A DNA stretch of 64,000 bases from an uncultured Caulobacteraceae bacterium (GTDB lineage Bacteria; Pseudomonadota; Alphaproteobacteria; Caulobacterales; TH1-2): positions 1 through 64,000 of the forward strand of contig CALBST010000301.1 of the NCBI GenBank assembly GCA_937967425.1, in the 5' to 3' direction. The translations under genes were made by a program, and so were the position numbers. Below the pieces are notes generated by a model, which did not search any database, was not told the DNA's origin, and was given only the letters and a program-made list of their open reading frames with translations. Position 1 is the stretch's first letter; each line of letters begins with the position of its first letter. Shown here in pieces: positions 10,582 through 20,648 of the stretch.

Positions 10582-10826
10582 GCCCGCTGCTCGGCATCGC
10601 CATTTATGTCATCTGCTGGTGGCTGGCATTCTTCGTGATGTTGCCGATGGGCGCCCAGAGCCACTACGAGGCCGGCGAGGAGACCGTTCCGGGCGCTGAG
10701 CGGGGCGCTCCCAAGGTCCACAACCTCCGCAAAAAGGCCATCTATGCCGCCGGGATCGCCGCGGTTGTTTGGGTGGGCATTTTCTGGGCGGTTTCCGTCG
10801 ATCTTTGGAATATGCGGCCACATTAG
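10578..10826 (+). CDS. DUF1467-type small membrane protein
   Basis: 82 residues with two hydrophobic helices (about 5-25 and 54-75) around a short polar loop (GAQSHYEAGEETVPG). The sequence and the slot between methylmalonyl-CoA epimerase and proS match the uncharacterised alphaproteobacterial DUF1467 family. Its function is unknown. It overlaps mce by four bases. About 60 bases separate it from the proS start, so proS may have its own initiation signals. Confidence 0.8.
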   Translation: MSPLLGIAIYVICWWLAFFVMLPMGAQSHYEAGEETVPGAERGAPKVHNLRKKAIYAAGIAAVVWVGIFWAVSVDLWNMRPH

Positions 10827-10886
10827 GCCGCGTTGCGGAGGGCTCCGGCGCAGTCTATCCAGGCGGCGCGAAAGGAACTCCCCGAT

Positions 10887-12419
10887 ATGCATGCGCTTAA
10901 GGTCACGCGCGCCGAAGATTTTCCCGAATGGTACCAGGCCGTCGTCCGTGAAGCGGACCTGGCGGAGCTGTCGCCGACGCGCGGGTGCATGATCATCAAG
11001 CCGTGGGGCTACGGGATCTGGGAGCGCATTCAGGGCGAGCTCGACCGCCGCATCAAAGAAAGCGGCCACGACAATTACTATTTCCCGCTCCTGATCCCGC
11101 TCGGCTTCATCGCCAAGGAGGCCGACCACGTCGAAGGCTTCGCCAAGGAGATGGCTGTCGTCACGCACCATCGCCTGAAGAAGATCGACGGCACGCTGAA
11201 GGCCGATCCGGAAGCGGAGCTCACCGAACCCTTCATCATCCGGCCGACGTCGGAGACGATCATCGGCGATGCGTTTAGCCGCTGGGTGAAATCGTATCGC
11301 GATCTGCCGCTGAAGCTGAACCAGTGGGCCAACGTCATGCGCTGGGAAATGCGGACGCGCATGTTCCTGCGCACGGCCGAATTCCTCTGGCAGGAGGGTC
11401 ACACCGCCCATGTCGATGAAGCCGACGCGATGGCCGAGACGATGCTCGCCCTCGAAATCTACAGGAGCTTCGCCGAAGATTTCCTCGCGCTGCCAGTTGT
11501 CGCTGGCGAGAAGCCCGAGAACGAACGCTTTCCCGGCGCCGAGCGGACATACTCTATCGAAGCGATGATGCAGGACGGCAAAGCGCTGCAAGCCGGCACC
11601 TCGCACTATTTGGGCACGCACTTCGCCGAAGCGCAGAACATCCGCTACCAGGATAGGGATGGCGGCCAGACCCTCGCGCACACGACCTCTTGGGGCGTCT
11701 CCACGCGTCTCATCGGCGGCGTGATCATGACCCATGGCGATGACGACGGCCTGCGTACGCCGCCCGCTATCGCGCCGCGCCAGATCGTGGTTGTGCCGAT
11801 GCTGCGCGGCAAACCCGAGGACGAAGAGCTGAAGGCCTATTGCGCCTCGCTCGTTGCGGAGCTCAACACGCTCACCGCCTTTGGCTTTCCCGTCCGCGCC
11901 TTCGTCGACACCAAGGACGCCAAACCCGCCGACAAGCGGTGGGATTGGGTCCGCCGTGGCGCGCCGCTGATTTGCGAGATCGGCCCACGCGACGCCGCCG
12001 GCGGCAATGTGACCTTCATCAAGCGCAACGCGTTGCGCGAGGGCGAAAAAATCAAATCGCACACGCTGCCTCGCGCCGATTTCGTTGCGCAGGCGGCAGG
12101 GCTCTTGGAAGCCACGCAGAAAGAGCTGTTCGACGAAGCCAAGGCCCGTCTCGACGGCAATATCCGTGGCGATTTCGCGACCTTCGCCGACATAGAAAAG
12201 TACTACGGAACCGAGGACAAAGAGGGCGAGTTCAAGGGTTGGGCGCGGGTTCAGTGGTCACGCCCGACCGGCGCTGCGTTGGAAGAAGTGGGGAGCCGCC
12301 TGAAAGCCTTGAAGCTGACCATCCGCAACGCGCCGATGGCCCAACCTTCCTCCTTCGGCAAGTGCATCTTCTCCGGCCAGCCAGCTGTTGAAGAAATTCT
12401 GATCGCGCGGGCGTATTGA
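10887..12419 (+). CDS. proS: prolyl-tRNA synthetase, archaeal/eukaryotic-like type
   Basis: 510 residues. It charges tRNA-Pro with proline. The N-terminus (DFPEWYQAVV...LSPTRGCMIIKPWGYGIWERIQ), the class II motifs RPTSETIIGDAF, RWEMRTRMFLRTAEFLWQEGHTAH and THGDDDG, the anticodon domain and a C-terminal extension ending in tyrosine (IARAY) are those of the archaeal/eukaryotic ProRS type. The bacterial type usual in Alphaproteobacteria starts near MRLSRYFLP and lacks this tail. I use the ATG at 10887 with AAAGGAA upstream; the open frame reaches 10833. The stop overlaps the lolC ATG. Confidence 0.93.
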   Translation: MHALKVTRAEDFPEWYQAVVREADLAELSPTRGCMIIKPWGYGIWERIQGELDRRIKESGHDNYYFPLLIPLGFIAKEADHVEGFAKEMAVVTHHRLKKIDGTLKADPEAELTEPFIIRPTSETIIGDAFSRWVKSYRDLPLKLNQWANVMRWEMRTRMFLRTAEFLWQEGHTAHVDEADAMAETMLALEIYRSFAEDFLALPVVAGEKPENERFPGAERTYSIEAMMQDGKALQAGTSHYLGTHFAEAQNIRYQDRDGGQTLAHTTSWGVSTRLIGGVIMTHGDDDGLRTPPAIAPRQIVVVPMLRGKPEDEELKAYCASLVAELNTLTAFGFPVRAFVDTKDAKPADKRWDWVRRGAPLICEIGPRDAAGGNVTFIKRNALREGEKIKSHTLPRADFVAQAAGLLEATQKELFDEAKARLDGNIRGDFATFADIEKYYGTEDKEGEFKGWARVQWSRPTGAALEEVGSRLKALKLTIRNAPMAQPSSFGKCIFSGQPAVEEILIARAY

Positions 12420-13688
12420 TGAGCAACGGAAGAAGTGCGCCATTCGGCCTGTTCGAGCGCATGCTCGCGGGCCGCTATCTCCGCGCCAAGCGCCAGCACG
12501 GCGGCGTGGCGCTGATCTCGGTGATTTCCGTCATCGCGATCACACTGGCCGTGATGGCGCTCATCATCACCATGTCGGTGATGAACGGCTTTCGCGAAAC
12601 GCTGCTCTCACGCATCCTCGGCGTGAACGGCCACGTCTATGTCGACGTGCGCAATTTGCCCGGCAGTGAGATCGATCGGCTGGCGGCGCTGGCGCGCGAA
12701 ACGCCGGACGTTCTTCATGTCGCGCCCACCATCAACGCCCAGGCGCTCGCGACCTCGCCGGACGGCTTGGCCGCCGGCGTCGTCGTCCGCGGCATGACCC
12801 GCGCCGATCTCGAAGGCTTGCCGATCGTCGCCAACAGCATCCGCAGCGGCGGCGGGTTTGAGAATTTTGAGGGCATCGAGTCGCCCAGTATTTTGGTGGG
12901 CGATCGCCTGGCGGCGTCTCTTGGCGTTGCCGAGGGCATGGCTATCTCGATCCTCTCGCCCCAGGGTGCGGCGACCCCCTTTGGCCTCACGCCGCGGCGC
13001 AAATCTTTCCTCATTGGCGGCGTGTTCAGCGTCGGCATGGCCGAGTTTGATTCCGCGCTGGTCTATATGCCGATCGAGCAGGCGCAGATCCTGTTCAGCC
13101 GCGGCGACGGCGCCGATGAACTGGAAATTCGCATCCGTGACCCCGACAGAACGGTCGCCGTGATGATGGAGTTGCGAAGCCGCTTGGGCCCCGACGTCAC
13201 CATCTACGATTGGCGCGCCAAGAGCCAAGGCCTTGCCGATGCGCTGGTGGTCGAGCGCAACGTCATGCGCCTAATCCTGATGATCCTTGTGGCGATCGCT
13301 GCGCTCAACATCGTCACCGGCCTCATCATGCTCGTGAAGAACAAGAGCCGCGACATCGCCATTCTGCGCACCATGGGGGCCACCAAAGGCGCCATCCAAC
13401 GCGTCTTCTTCATGGCGAGCGCTAGCCTCGGCATGATCGGTCTGAGCTTGGGTTTGTTGCTCGGCATCGGCTTCTGCCTCAACATAGAAACGATCCAGAA
13501 CACGATCCAGGCCGTCACCGGGTTCGATGTCTTCCCAGGCACCGTTTACTCGCTTGAAACGCTCCCGGCTCGCGTCGAATGGGGTGAAGTGCTCGGCATT
13601 TCCATCTTCACAATCCTGGTGACCTTCTCCGCTACGCTGCTGACCTCTTGGTGGGCGTCGCGCTTCGATCCGGTGGAGGCGCTGCGCT

Positions 13689-13696
<8 letters not shown>
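12419..13696 (+). CDS. lolC: lipoprotein-releasing ABC transporter permease (LolC/LolE family)
   Basis: 425 residues: an N-terminal transmembrane helix (about 28-50), a large periplasmic domain, and three C-terminal helices in the MacB/FtsX-like pattern. With LolD it extracts mature lipoproteins from the inner membrane and hands them to LolA. Alphaproteobacteria usually have one LolC/E-like permease acting as a homodimer. The ATG at 12419 overlaps the proS stop; a TTG one codon earlier is an alternative. The end overlaps the lolD start by eight bases, so the two are coupled. Confidence 0.93.
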
Positions 13697-14390
<694 letters not shown>

Positions 14391-14441
14391 CAGGGGTTCG
14401 GGACGGGCGCGCGAGCGCCTATCTTTGGGGCAGAGAATCAC

Positions 14442-17400
14442 ATGCCCCAGCCCTTTATCCACCTCCGCGCGCGTTCGGCGTATTCGCTGCTGCAGAGCGC
14501 CATCCAGGTAAAGTCGCTGGCCAAGCTCGCCGCCAAGCACGACATGCCGGCGCTCGGGCTGACCGACTCCAACAACATGTTCGGGGCGCTCGAATTTTCC
14601 GAAGCCGCCGCGGAACTTGGACTCCAGCCGATCATCGGCCTCACGCTCGATGTGCGCGGCGAGCATGGTCTGGCGGGCACGCTGGCGCTGATCGCCCAGA
14701 ACAATGCCGGCTATTCAAACCTGATGCAGCTTTCCAGCGCTGCCTACCTCGAATCTGAATCACACGAGGACCCCAACGTCCCGTTCGCGCGTGTCCTGCG
14801 GCACGCCGAAGGACTGATCGCGCTCACCGGCGGCGGCGACGGCGCGCTCGCGCCGCTGATCGCCGATGGCAAGGGCGATGTCGCGTTGGATGCGTTGAAG
14901 CGACTCGGCGCTGCCTTTCCGAACCGTCTCTATGTCGAGCTCCAGCGGCACAGCGAACTGATTGAAGTCGAGACCGAGGGCGCGCTGCTGCAGATGGCCT
15001 ACGATCTCGGTCTGCCGATCGTCGCCACCAACGATATTCGCTTCCAGAAGCGGTCGGATCATGGCGCCCACGACGCGCTCATGTGTATCGCGGCGTCCTC
15101 CTATCTCGGTGAGGAGGATCGCCCGCGCATCACCCACCAGCACTATTTCCGCTCTGCTCAGGAAATGAGCGAACTCTTCTCGGATTTGCCGGAGGCGATT
15201 GAGAACACGGTAGAGATCGCCAAACGCACCGCCTTCAAGGTCGAGAAGCGCAAGCCGATCCTGCCGCGCTTCGACACCAAACGCGGTCGCGACGAAGCCG
15301 CGGAATTGAAGGCTCAAGCTGAAGCGGGCCTCAAGGAACGCATCAAAGCACTGGGCGACAAGCTCGCAGCGCCAGTTGAGGACTACGAAAAACGGCTCGC
15401 TTTCGAACTGCAAGTCATCACTCAGATGCAGTTCCCGGGCTACTTTCTGATCGTCTCGGACTTCATCAAATGGGCGAAGTCAAACCACATTCCGGTCGGC
15501 CCCGGCCGTGGCTCCGGGGCGGGCTCCGTCGTCGCCTGGGCGCTCACGATCACCGATCTTGATCCGCTGCGTTGGGGCTTGCTGTTCGAGCGTTTTCTTA
15601 ATCCCGAACGCGTCTCGATGCCGGACTTTGATATCGACTTCTGCCAGGAGCGCCGCGGGGAAGTCATAGAATACGTCAAAGAGAAATACGGCGAGGATCG
15701 CGTCGCCCACATCATTACCTTCGGCACATTGCAGGCGCGCGCCGTGCTGCGCGACGTCGGCCGGGTGATGCAATTGCCGTTCGGCCAAGTCGATAAGCTG
15801 GCCAAGCTCGTTCCGGCCAACCCGGCGAACCCGGTAACGCTGGCGCAGGCCGTTGAGATCGAGCCAAAGCTGGAGGAGGCTGCGCGTCAGGAGGCGGAAG
15901 TTCGCAACCTGATCGACACCGCACTTCAGCTTGAAGGCCTGTACCGCAACGCCTCCACCCACGCCGCCGGCATTGTTATCGGCGACCGCCCGCTGATCGA
16001 ACTTGTCCCACTCTATCGCGATCCGCGCGCGCATCTGCCGGCGACGCAGTTCAACATGAAGTGGGTCGAAGCCGCTGGTCTCGTGAAGTTCGACTTCCTA
16101 GGCCTAAAGACGCTCACCGTCATTGACCGCGCCCTGAAGTTCATCCGTGCGCGCGGTGAGAACGTTGATCTCAACACCGGCGACTATAGCGATGAGAAGA
16201 CCTACGAACTTCTGAGGTCTGGTCTGACCTTCGGCGTGTTCCAGCTCGAAGGGCAGGGCATGCGCGATACGCTGCGCAAGGTGAAACCGACGACGCTGGA
16301 AGATGTCATCGCGCTGATCTCGCTCTACCGGCCAGGCCCGATGCAAAACATCGATCGCTTCGCCAACGTCAAGCACGGCCGCGAGAAGCCTGACTACCTG
16401 CACGAGACGCTAAAGCCGATCCTTGAGGAAACCTACGGCGTCATTGTCTACCAAGAGCAGGTCATGCAGATCGCGCAGGTGCTCTCGGGTTACAGCCTCG
16501 GCGAAGCCGATCTCCTGCGCCGCGCTATGGGCAAGAAGCAGCCGGCCGAAATGGCGAAGCAGAAATCGCGCTTCATTGAAGGCGCCAAGGAGCGCGGCGT
16601 CAGTGAAGGCAAGGCCGCCCACATCTTCGATCTCGTTGAAGAATTCGCCGGCTACGGCTTCAACAAGTCGCACGCGGCGGCGTACGCCGTCGTCGCGTAT
16701 CAGACCGCGTATCTGAAGGCGCACTATCCGGTGGACTTCATGGCGGCCTCGATGAGCCTCGATCTCTCCAATTCCGATAAGCTCGCGAGCTTCGTTCAGG
16801 ATTCAAAGCGTATCGGCGTCAGGATGCTGCCGCCGGATATCAACCATTCGGAAGCGGACTTTAGCGTTGAACAAACCGAAGACGGTCTCGCGGTGCGCTA
16901 CGCGCTGGGCGCGGTCCGCAATGTTGGCTTGGCGGCGATGGAAAGCGTCGTCGCCGAACGCAAACGTGGCGGCAAGTTCAAGGCGCTCTACGATTTCGCT
17001 GAGCGCATCGACTCCAAATCCATCAATCGGCGCCAGCTTGAAAACCTGGCCAAGGCCGGCGCGCTCGACACGATGGAGCCGGACCGCGCCCGTGCGCTCG
17101 CGGCGTGCGAGATGATCGCTTCGTACGCACAACGCGTCGCCGAGGAGCGCGCCAGCGCCCAAGCGAGCCTGTTTGGCGCAGAAGAACCCAGCGCGCGGCC
17201 GGTTTTCCCGAACGCACCCGCATGGTCCGCGCAAGACCGCCTGGATGCCGAGCGCGAAAGCGTGGGGTTCTATCTCTCAGGCCATCCGCTCTCGGAATTC
17301 TTCGTCGATGCGGGCGATCGCTATTCAAGCTACGCCGACATTCTCGAAGAAGGCGAAACCGAACCGCGCGCCTACATGATGGCCGGCGTCGTGCGCCGTG

Positions 17401-17855
17401 TTCAGTATCGCCCCGCCATGTCCGGCGGCACGCTGGCGTTCGTGTCGATGTCTGATCCGACTGGCGATTTCGAGGCCATGATCATGCCCGAGAACGTTCA
17501 GGCCGCGCGCGATGTCATCGAAGTCGGCAAGGCGTTTGGCTTCCGAGGCCGCGTACGCTGGCGCGACGGCGATCTGAAGCTTGCGGCGGATTCATTCGAG
17601 CCCGTGGAAGCCGCCGAGGCCCGCATCGGCGAAGATCTGCGTATTGTCCTGAAGGAAGGCGCGCCGCTCGAATTGCTGGCGCAAACGCTGGCTGCGCTTC
17701 CCAAGCCGCAGCCCGGCGAAGCCCGTCCGCTGCATCTCGTGCTGCGACTGAGGGATGGGCGCGAAATCGAACTCAATACCAAGCGTCTTGCGTCGGGAAC
17801 CCCTTCGGCGCGTGCGGCTTTAAAGGCCGCGCGCGGCGTGGAACGCGTCATCTGA
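14442..17855 (+). CDS. dnaE: DNA polymerase III subunit alpha
   Basis: 1137 residues: PHP domain (N-terminus), polymerase palm with the acidic motif PDFDIDF (about 394-400), PGRGSGAGSVVAWAL, fingers, tandem helix-hairpin-helix region, and OB-fold near the C-terminus. It is the replicative polymerase. In the PHP domain the metal-binding start is HLRARS (residues 7-12) where metal-active PHP domains have HxHxH, so proofreading by this domain is not expected. The length fits alphaproteobacterial DnaE1. The lolC-lolD-dnaE order is conserved in the class. Confidence 0.97.
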   Translation: MPQPFIHLRARSAYSLLQSAIQVKSLAKLAAKHDMPALGLTDSNNMFGALEFSEAAAELGLQPIIGLTLDVRGEHGLAGTLALIAQNNAGYSNLMQLSSAAYLESESHEDPNVPFARVLRHAEGLIALTGGGDGALAPLIADGKGDVALDALKRLGAAFPNRLYVELQRHSELIEVETEGALLQMAYDLGLPIVATNDIRFQKRSDHGAHDALMCIAASSYLGEEDRPRITHQHYFRSAQEMSELFSDLPEAIENTVEIAKRTAFKVEKRKPILPRFDTKRGRDEAAELKAQAEAGLKERIKALGDKLAAPVEDYEKRLAFELQVITQMQFPGYFLIVSDFIKWAKSNHIPVGPGRGSGAGSVVAWALTITDLDPLRWGLLFERFLNPERVSMPDFDIDFCQERRGEVIEYVKEKYGEDRVAHIITFGTLQARAVLRDVGRVMQLPFGQVDKLAKLVPANPANPVTLAQAVEIEPKLEEAARQEAEVRNLIDTALQLEGLYRNASTHAAGIVIGDRPLIELVPLYRDPRAHLPATQFNMKWVEAAGLVKFDFLGLKTLTVIDRALKFIRARGENVDLNTGDYSDEKTYELLRSGLTFGVFQLEGQGMRDTLRKVKPTTLEDVIALISLYRPGPMQNIDRFANVKHGREKPDYLHETLKPILEETYGVIVYQEQVMQIAQVLSGYSLGEADLLRRAMGKKQPAEMAKQKSRFIEGAKERGVSEGKAAHIFDLVEEFAGYGFNKSHAAAYAVVAYQTAYLKAHYPVDFMAASMSLDLSNSDKLASFVQDSKRIGVRMLPPDINHSEADFSVEQTEDGLAVRYALGAVRNVGLAAMESVVAERKRGGKFKALYDFAERIDSKSINRRQLENLAKAGALDTMEPDRARALAACEMIASYAQRVAEERASAQASLFGAEEPSARPVFPNAPAWSAQDRLDAERESVGFYLSGHPLSEFFVDAGDRYSSYADILEEGETEPRAYMMAGVVRRVQYRPAMSGGTLAFVSMSDPTGDFEAMIMPENVQAARDVIEVGKAFGFRGRVRWRDGDLKLAADSFEPVEAAEARIGEDLRIVLKEGAPLELLAQTLAALPKPQPGEARPLHLVLRLRDGREIELNTKRLASGTPSARAALKAARGVERVI

Positions 17856-17961
17856 GGCGCCAGCTGCGCCTCGTCGAAGAATTCTCCCGAAACGCGCGCA
17901 AAGTCTTGTCCTGAGCGCCCCAACCCTTTCAGATGCCGCCCGCTCCAGAGGGGGAGGGCAC

Positions 17962-19347
17962 ATGCGCCTGAATTTACGTCCCGCGATTGCGCTCGTTGCG
18001 ATGCTGAGCCTCGCGGCCTGCGCGACCACCGGCGCGGACACCAATACCGAAGCGGATAGCCCGGCGCCATTTGCTTCCACCTACACGCCGCGTCCGTCGG
18101 TTCCGACACTGATCCGCAACGCCACCGTGTTCGACGGCAATGGCGCCGAACTCGCAAACGCCGATGTTCTGATGCGCGATGGCCGCATCGTCTCGGTCGG
18201 CGCCAACCTGAGCGCCGATGGCGCAACGGTGATCGACGCGACCGGCCGCTTCGTCACCCCCGGCATCATCGACGCGCACTCGCACTTGGGCGTGTATCCT
18301 TCGCCGTCGATCAATGCGACCTCTGACGGCAACGAAATTACCCAACCCAACACCGCCGAAGTCTGGGCTGAACACTCCGTGTGGCCGCAAGATCCCGGCT
18401 TCCTGCGCGCTGTCGCTGGCGGGATCACCACGCTGCACATCCTGCCCGGCTCCGCCAATTTGTTCGGCGGCCGCGGCGTGACGCTGCGCCCCGTGCTCGG
18501 CGCCACCACCGTACAAGAAATGAAGTTCCCGGGCGCGCCGCAAAGCCTGAAAATGGCCTGCGGCGAGAACCCCGCGCGCGTCTATGGCAGTCGGAACACT
18601 TCGCCCGCCACCGGCATGGGCAACGTCGCCGGCTATCGCCAAGCCTGGGCCAACGCCGCGCGCTACGCGCGCCGTCTCCGCAATGCCGAAGAAGGCAACG
18701 GCGAACCGCCGGATCGCGATCTCGAGATGGAAACCCTCGCCGGCGTCATCAACGGCGACATCATCCTGCAATGGCACTGCTACCGCGCCGACGAAATGGC
18801 CAACGCCATCCAAGTCGCGCACGAGTTCGATTTCGAGATCGCCGCGTTCCACCACGCGGTCGAGTCCTACAAGATCGCCGACATGCTCCGTGAAGAAGGA
18901 ATCTGCTCGGCCATGTGGGCCGATTGGTGGGGCTTCAAGATCGAAGCCTATGACGGCATCCGCGAGAACGTCGCCTTCGTCGACGCCGCTGGCGCCTGCG
19001 CCATTGTCCACTCCGATAGCGAAGTGGGCATTCAGCGCCTGAACCAGGAAGCCGCGAAAGCGATGGCCGATGGCCGCCGCGCCGGCCTCGAAATCACGCG
19101 CGCGCAAGCCTGGACGTGGCTATCCCGCAACCCGGCGCGTGCGCTGCACATCGACGACGAAACCGGCACGCTCGAAGCCGGCCGCCGCGCTGATGTCGTG
19201 ATCTGGTCGGACGATCCGCTTTCCAGTTATGCCGTCGCCGAGCGCGTCTTTATCGATGGCGCGGAAATCTACACGCGCGGCGCCGAACGCGATCCGCCTT
19301 CGGACTTCGAACTCGGCCAGACCTACACTCGGGAGCGCGCCCAATGA
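17962..19347 (+). CDS. exported lipoprotein amidohydrolase (metal-dependent)
   Basis: 461 residues. A signal peptide ends in the lipobox LAAC (Cys20), so the enzyme is probably membrane-anchored in the periplasm. The amidohydrolase barrel has a full set of candidate metal and catalytic residues: HSH (106-108), Lys197 in SLKMACGENP, His272, His297/298 and the HSD motif (350-352). The family includes imidazolonepropionase-like and dipeptidase-like enzymes; the substrate cannot be read from sequence. A strong purine-rich site (GGGGGAGGG) precedes the ATG. It overlaps by four bases a second, degenerate amidohydrolase. Confidence 0.85.
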   Translation: MRLNLRPAIALVAMLSLAACATTGADTNTEADSPAPFASTYTPRPSVPTLIRNATVFDGNGAELANADVLMRDGRIVSVGANLSADGATVIDATGRFVTPGIIDAHSHLGVYPSPSINATSDGNEITQPNTAEVWAEHSVWPQDPGFLRAVAGGITTLHILPGSANLFGGRGVTLRPVLGATTVQEMKFPGAPQSLKMACGENPARVYGSRNTSPATGMGNVAGYRQAWANAARYARRLRNAEEGNGEPPDRDLEMETLAGVINGDIILQWHCYRADEMANAIQVAHEFDFEIAAFHHAVESYKIADMLREEGICSAMWADWWGFKIEAYDGIRENVAFVDAAGACAIVHSDSEVGIQRLNQEAAKAMADGRRAGLEITRAQAWTWLSRNPARALHIDDETGTLEAGRRADVVIWSDDPLSSYAVAERVFIDGAEIYTRGAERDPPSDFELGQTYTRERAQ

Positions 19348-20597
19348 GAACGACGCTAGCTGCTCTTGTTCTCGCCGCGGCGCTTGTAACGCCCGCCGCC
19401 GCCGAGACCGTCCTTATCAATAACGGCCGTATCGTCACCAATGGCGCCGGCGGCATCATTGAGAACGGCGATGTTCTGATCGTCGATGGGCGCATCAGCG
19501 CTGTCGGCGCCAACATCAACGCCCCGCGCGGCGCACGGGTGATCGAAGCCAACGGCGCGTTTGTCACGCCCGGCGCCTTTGCCGCCATGAGCGAGGTGGG
19601 CCTCTCGGAAATCTCCGGCTCCGGCGCGCCCAACGACGCCAATGTCAGCGGCGACCTCATTTCTGCGGCCGCTGACGCGGGCCGCGCCTTCAACCCGAAT
19701 GTCACCGCCATTCCAGTGACCCGGATTGAAGGCGTCACCCGCGCCGCGATCGCGCCATCCGCCAATGGAAGCATTTTCGATGGCCGCGGCGCGCTGGTCT
19801 CCATGAGTGGCGAGCCCGATAGCGTGTTTCGCGAACGCGCCTTCATGGTGGTCGAACTCGGTGAAACCGGCGCAGGCCGCACTGGCGGCTCGCGCGCAGC
19901 ACTTTGGCCTGCGTTCGAAGCAGCGCTCCGGGACGCACGCGAATACCCGACGCGCTATCGCAGCGGCCAAGGCGGCGCCGTGCTCAACGAAATCGACGCC
20001 CAAGCGCTGCAGCCGTACGCGCGCGGCCAGGGCTTATTCCTCGTCAACGTCGAGAGCGCCGCCGACATTCGCCGCCTGATCCGCTTCAAACGCGCCAACC
20101 CAAGCCTGCGCTTCGTCATCCATGGCGGCGCCGAGGCCTGGCAGGTGGCCGACGAACTCGCGCGCTCCGGTATCCCGGTGATCCTCGATCCGCTGGCCAA
20201 TCTGCCGGATCGCTTCGAGCGTCTTTCGGCGCGCCTCGACAATGCAGTGCTGCTGAATCAAGCGGGCGTCCGCTTCGCCATCGCGCCGGGCCCAGGCTCC
20301 GTCGATGCGCATCAGGCGCGGCTTGTGCTGCAGCTCGCCGGCAACGCGGTCGCCAACGGACTGCCGTGGGACGTGGCTTTCGCCGCTGTGTCGCGCACGC
20401 CGGCGGAAATTTTCGGCGCCAGCAATCTCGGCCGCCTCGAACGCAATTACATCGCGGACGTGGTGATCTGGGACGGCGACCCACTGCAAGTGACCTCGGC
20501 GCCGACGGCTGTGTTCATCGAGGGCGTGCAGCAATCGCTCACGTCACGCCAAACCCAGCTCCGCGACCGCTACAACCCGCGCAATCGCCAGCGCTAG
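19344..20597 (+). CDS. secreted amidohydrolase-like protein lacking metal ligands
   Basis: 417 residues with a Sec signal peptide (cleavage near AAA-ET, residue 20). It has the small beta-sandwich plus barrel pattern of the amidohydrolase family and ends with the usual ADVVIWDGDPL block. At the position of the HxH motif, however, it reads TPGAFAAMSEVG, with no histidine, and no HSD motif appears late in the barrel. It is therefore probably a non-catalytic partner of the preceding gene, whose TGA its ATG overlaps. Amidohydrolase pairs of this kind, one complete and one degenerate, suggest a heteromeric complex; that is inference. Confidence 0.8.
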   Translation: MRTTLAALVLAAALVTPAAAETVLINNGRIVTNGAGGIIENGDVLIVDGRISAVGANINAPRGARVIEANGAFVTPGAFAAMSEVGLSEISGSGAPNDANVSGDLISAAADAGRAFNPNVTAIPVTRIEGVTRAAIAPSANGSIFDGRGALVSMSGEPDSVFRERAFMVVELGETGAGRTGGSRAALWPAFEAALRDAREYPTRYRSGQGGAVLNEIDAQALQPYARGQGLFLVNVESAADIRRLIRFKRANPSLRFVIHGGAEAWQVADELARSGIPVILDPLANLPDRFERLSARLDNAVLLNQAGVRFAIAPGPGSVDAHQARLVLQLAGNAVANGLPWDVAFAAVSRTPAEIFGASNLGRLERNYIADVVIWDGDPLQVTSAPTAVFIEGVQQSLTSRQTQLRDRYNPRNRQR

Positions 20598-20609
20598 AGA
20601 TAGAAGCAA

Positions 20610-20630
20610 CCCCGGCGCGCATCGCCGGGG
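20610..20630. terminator. hairpin between converging genes
   Basis: CCCCGGCG-CGCAT-CGCCGGGG forms a perfect 8 bp stem with a 5-base loop, extended weakly by flanking AGC/GCT. It lies 12 bases after the second amidohydrolase stop and before the end of the gene on the opposite strand. There is no long T run on either side, so it is a plausible but not textbook terminator. Confidence 0.6.
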
Positions 20631-20648
20631 CTGCTTCCTCCCGGCCGC

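Noticed and set aside
10425..12062. 545-codon - strand frame opposite proS
   Set aside because: Antisense frame kept open by the GC-rich codon bias; the composition is not protein-like and the + strand gene is certain.
17854..17872. GAGGCGC-CAGCT-GCGCCTC hairpin at the dnaE stop
   Set aside because: Only 7 bp, overlaps the stop codon and has no T run, so not enough for a terminator call.
17974..19107. 377-codon - strand frame opposite the first amidohydrolase
   Set aside because: Shadow of a gene with all active-site residues on the + strand.
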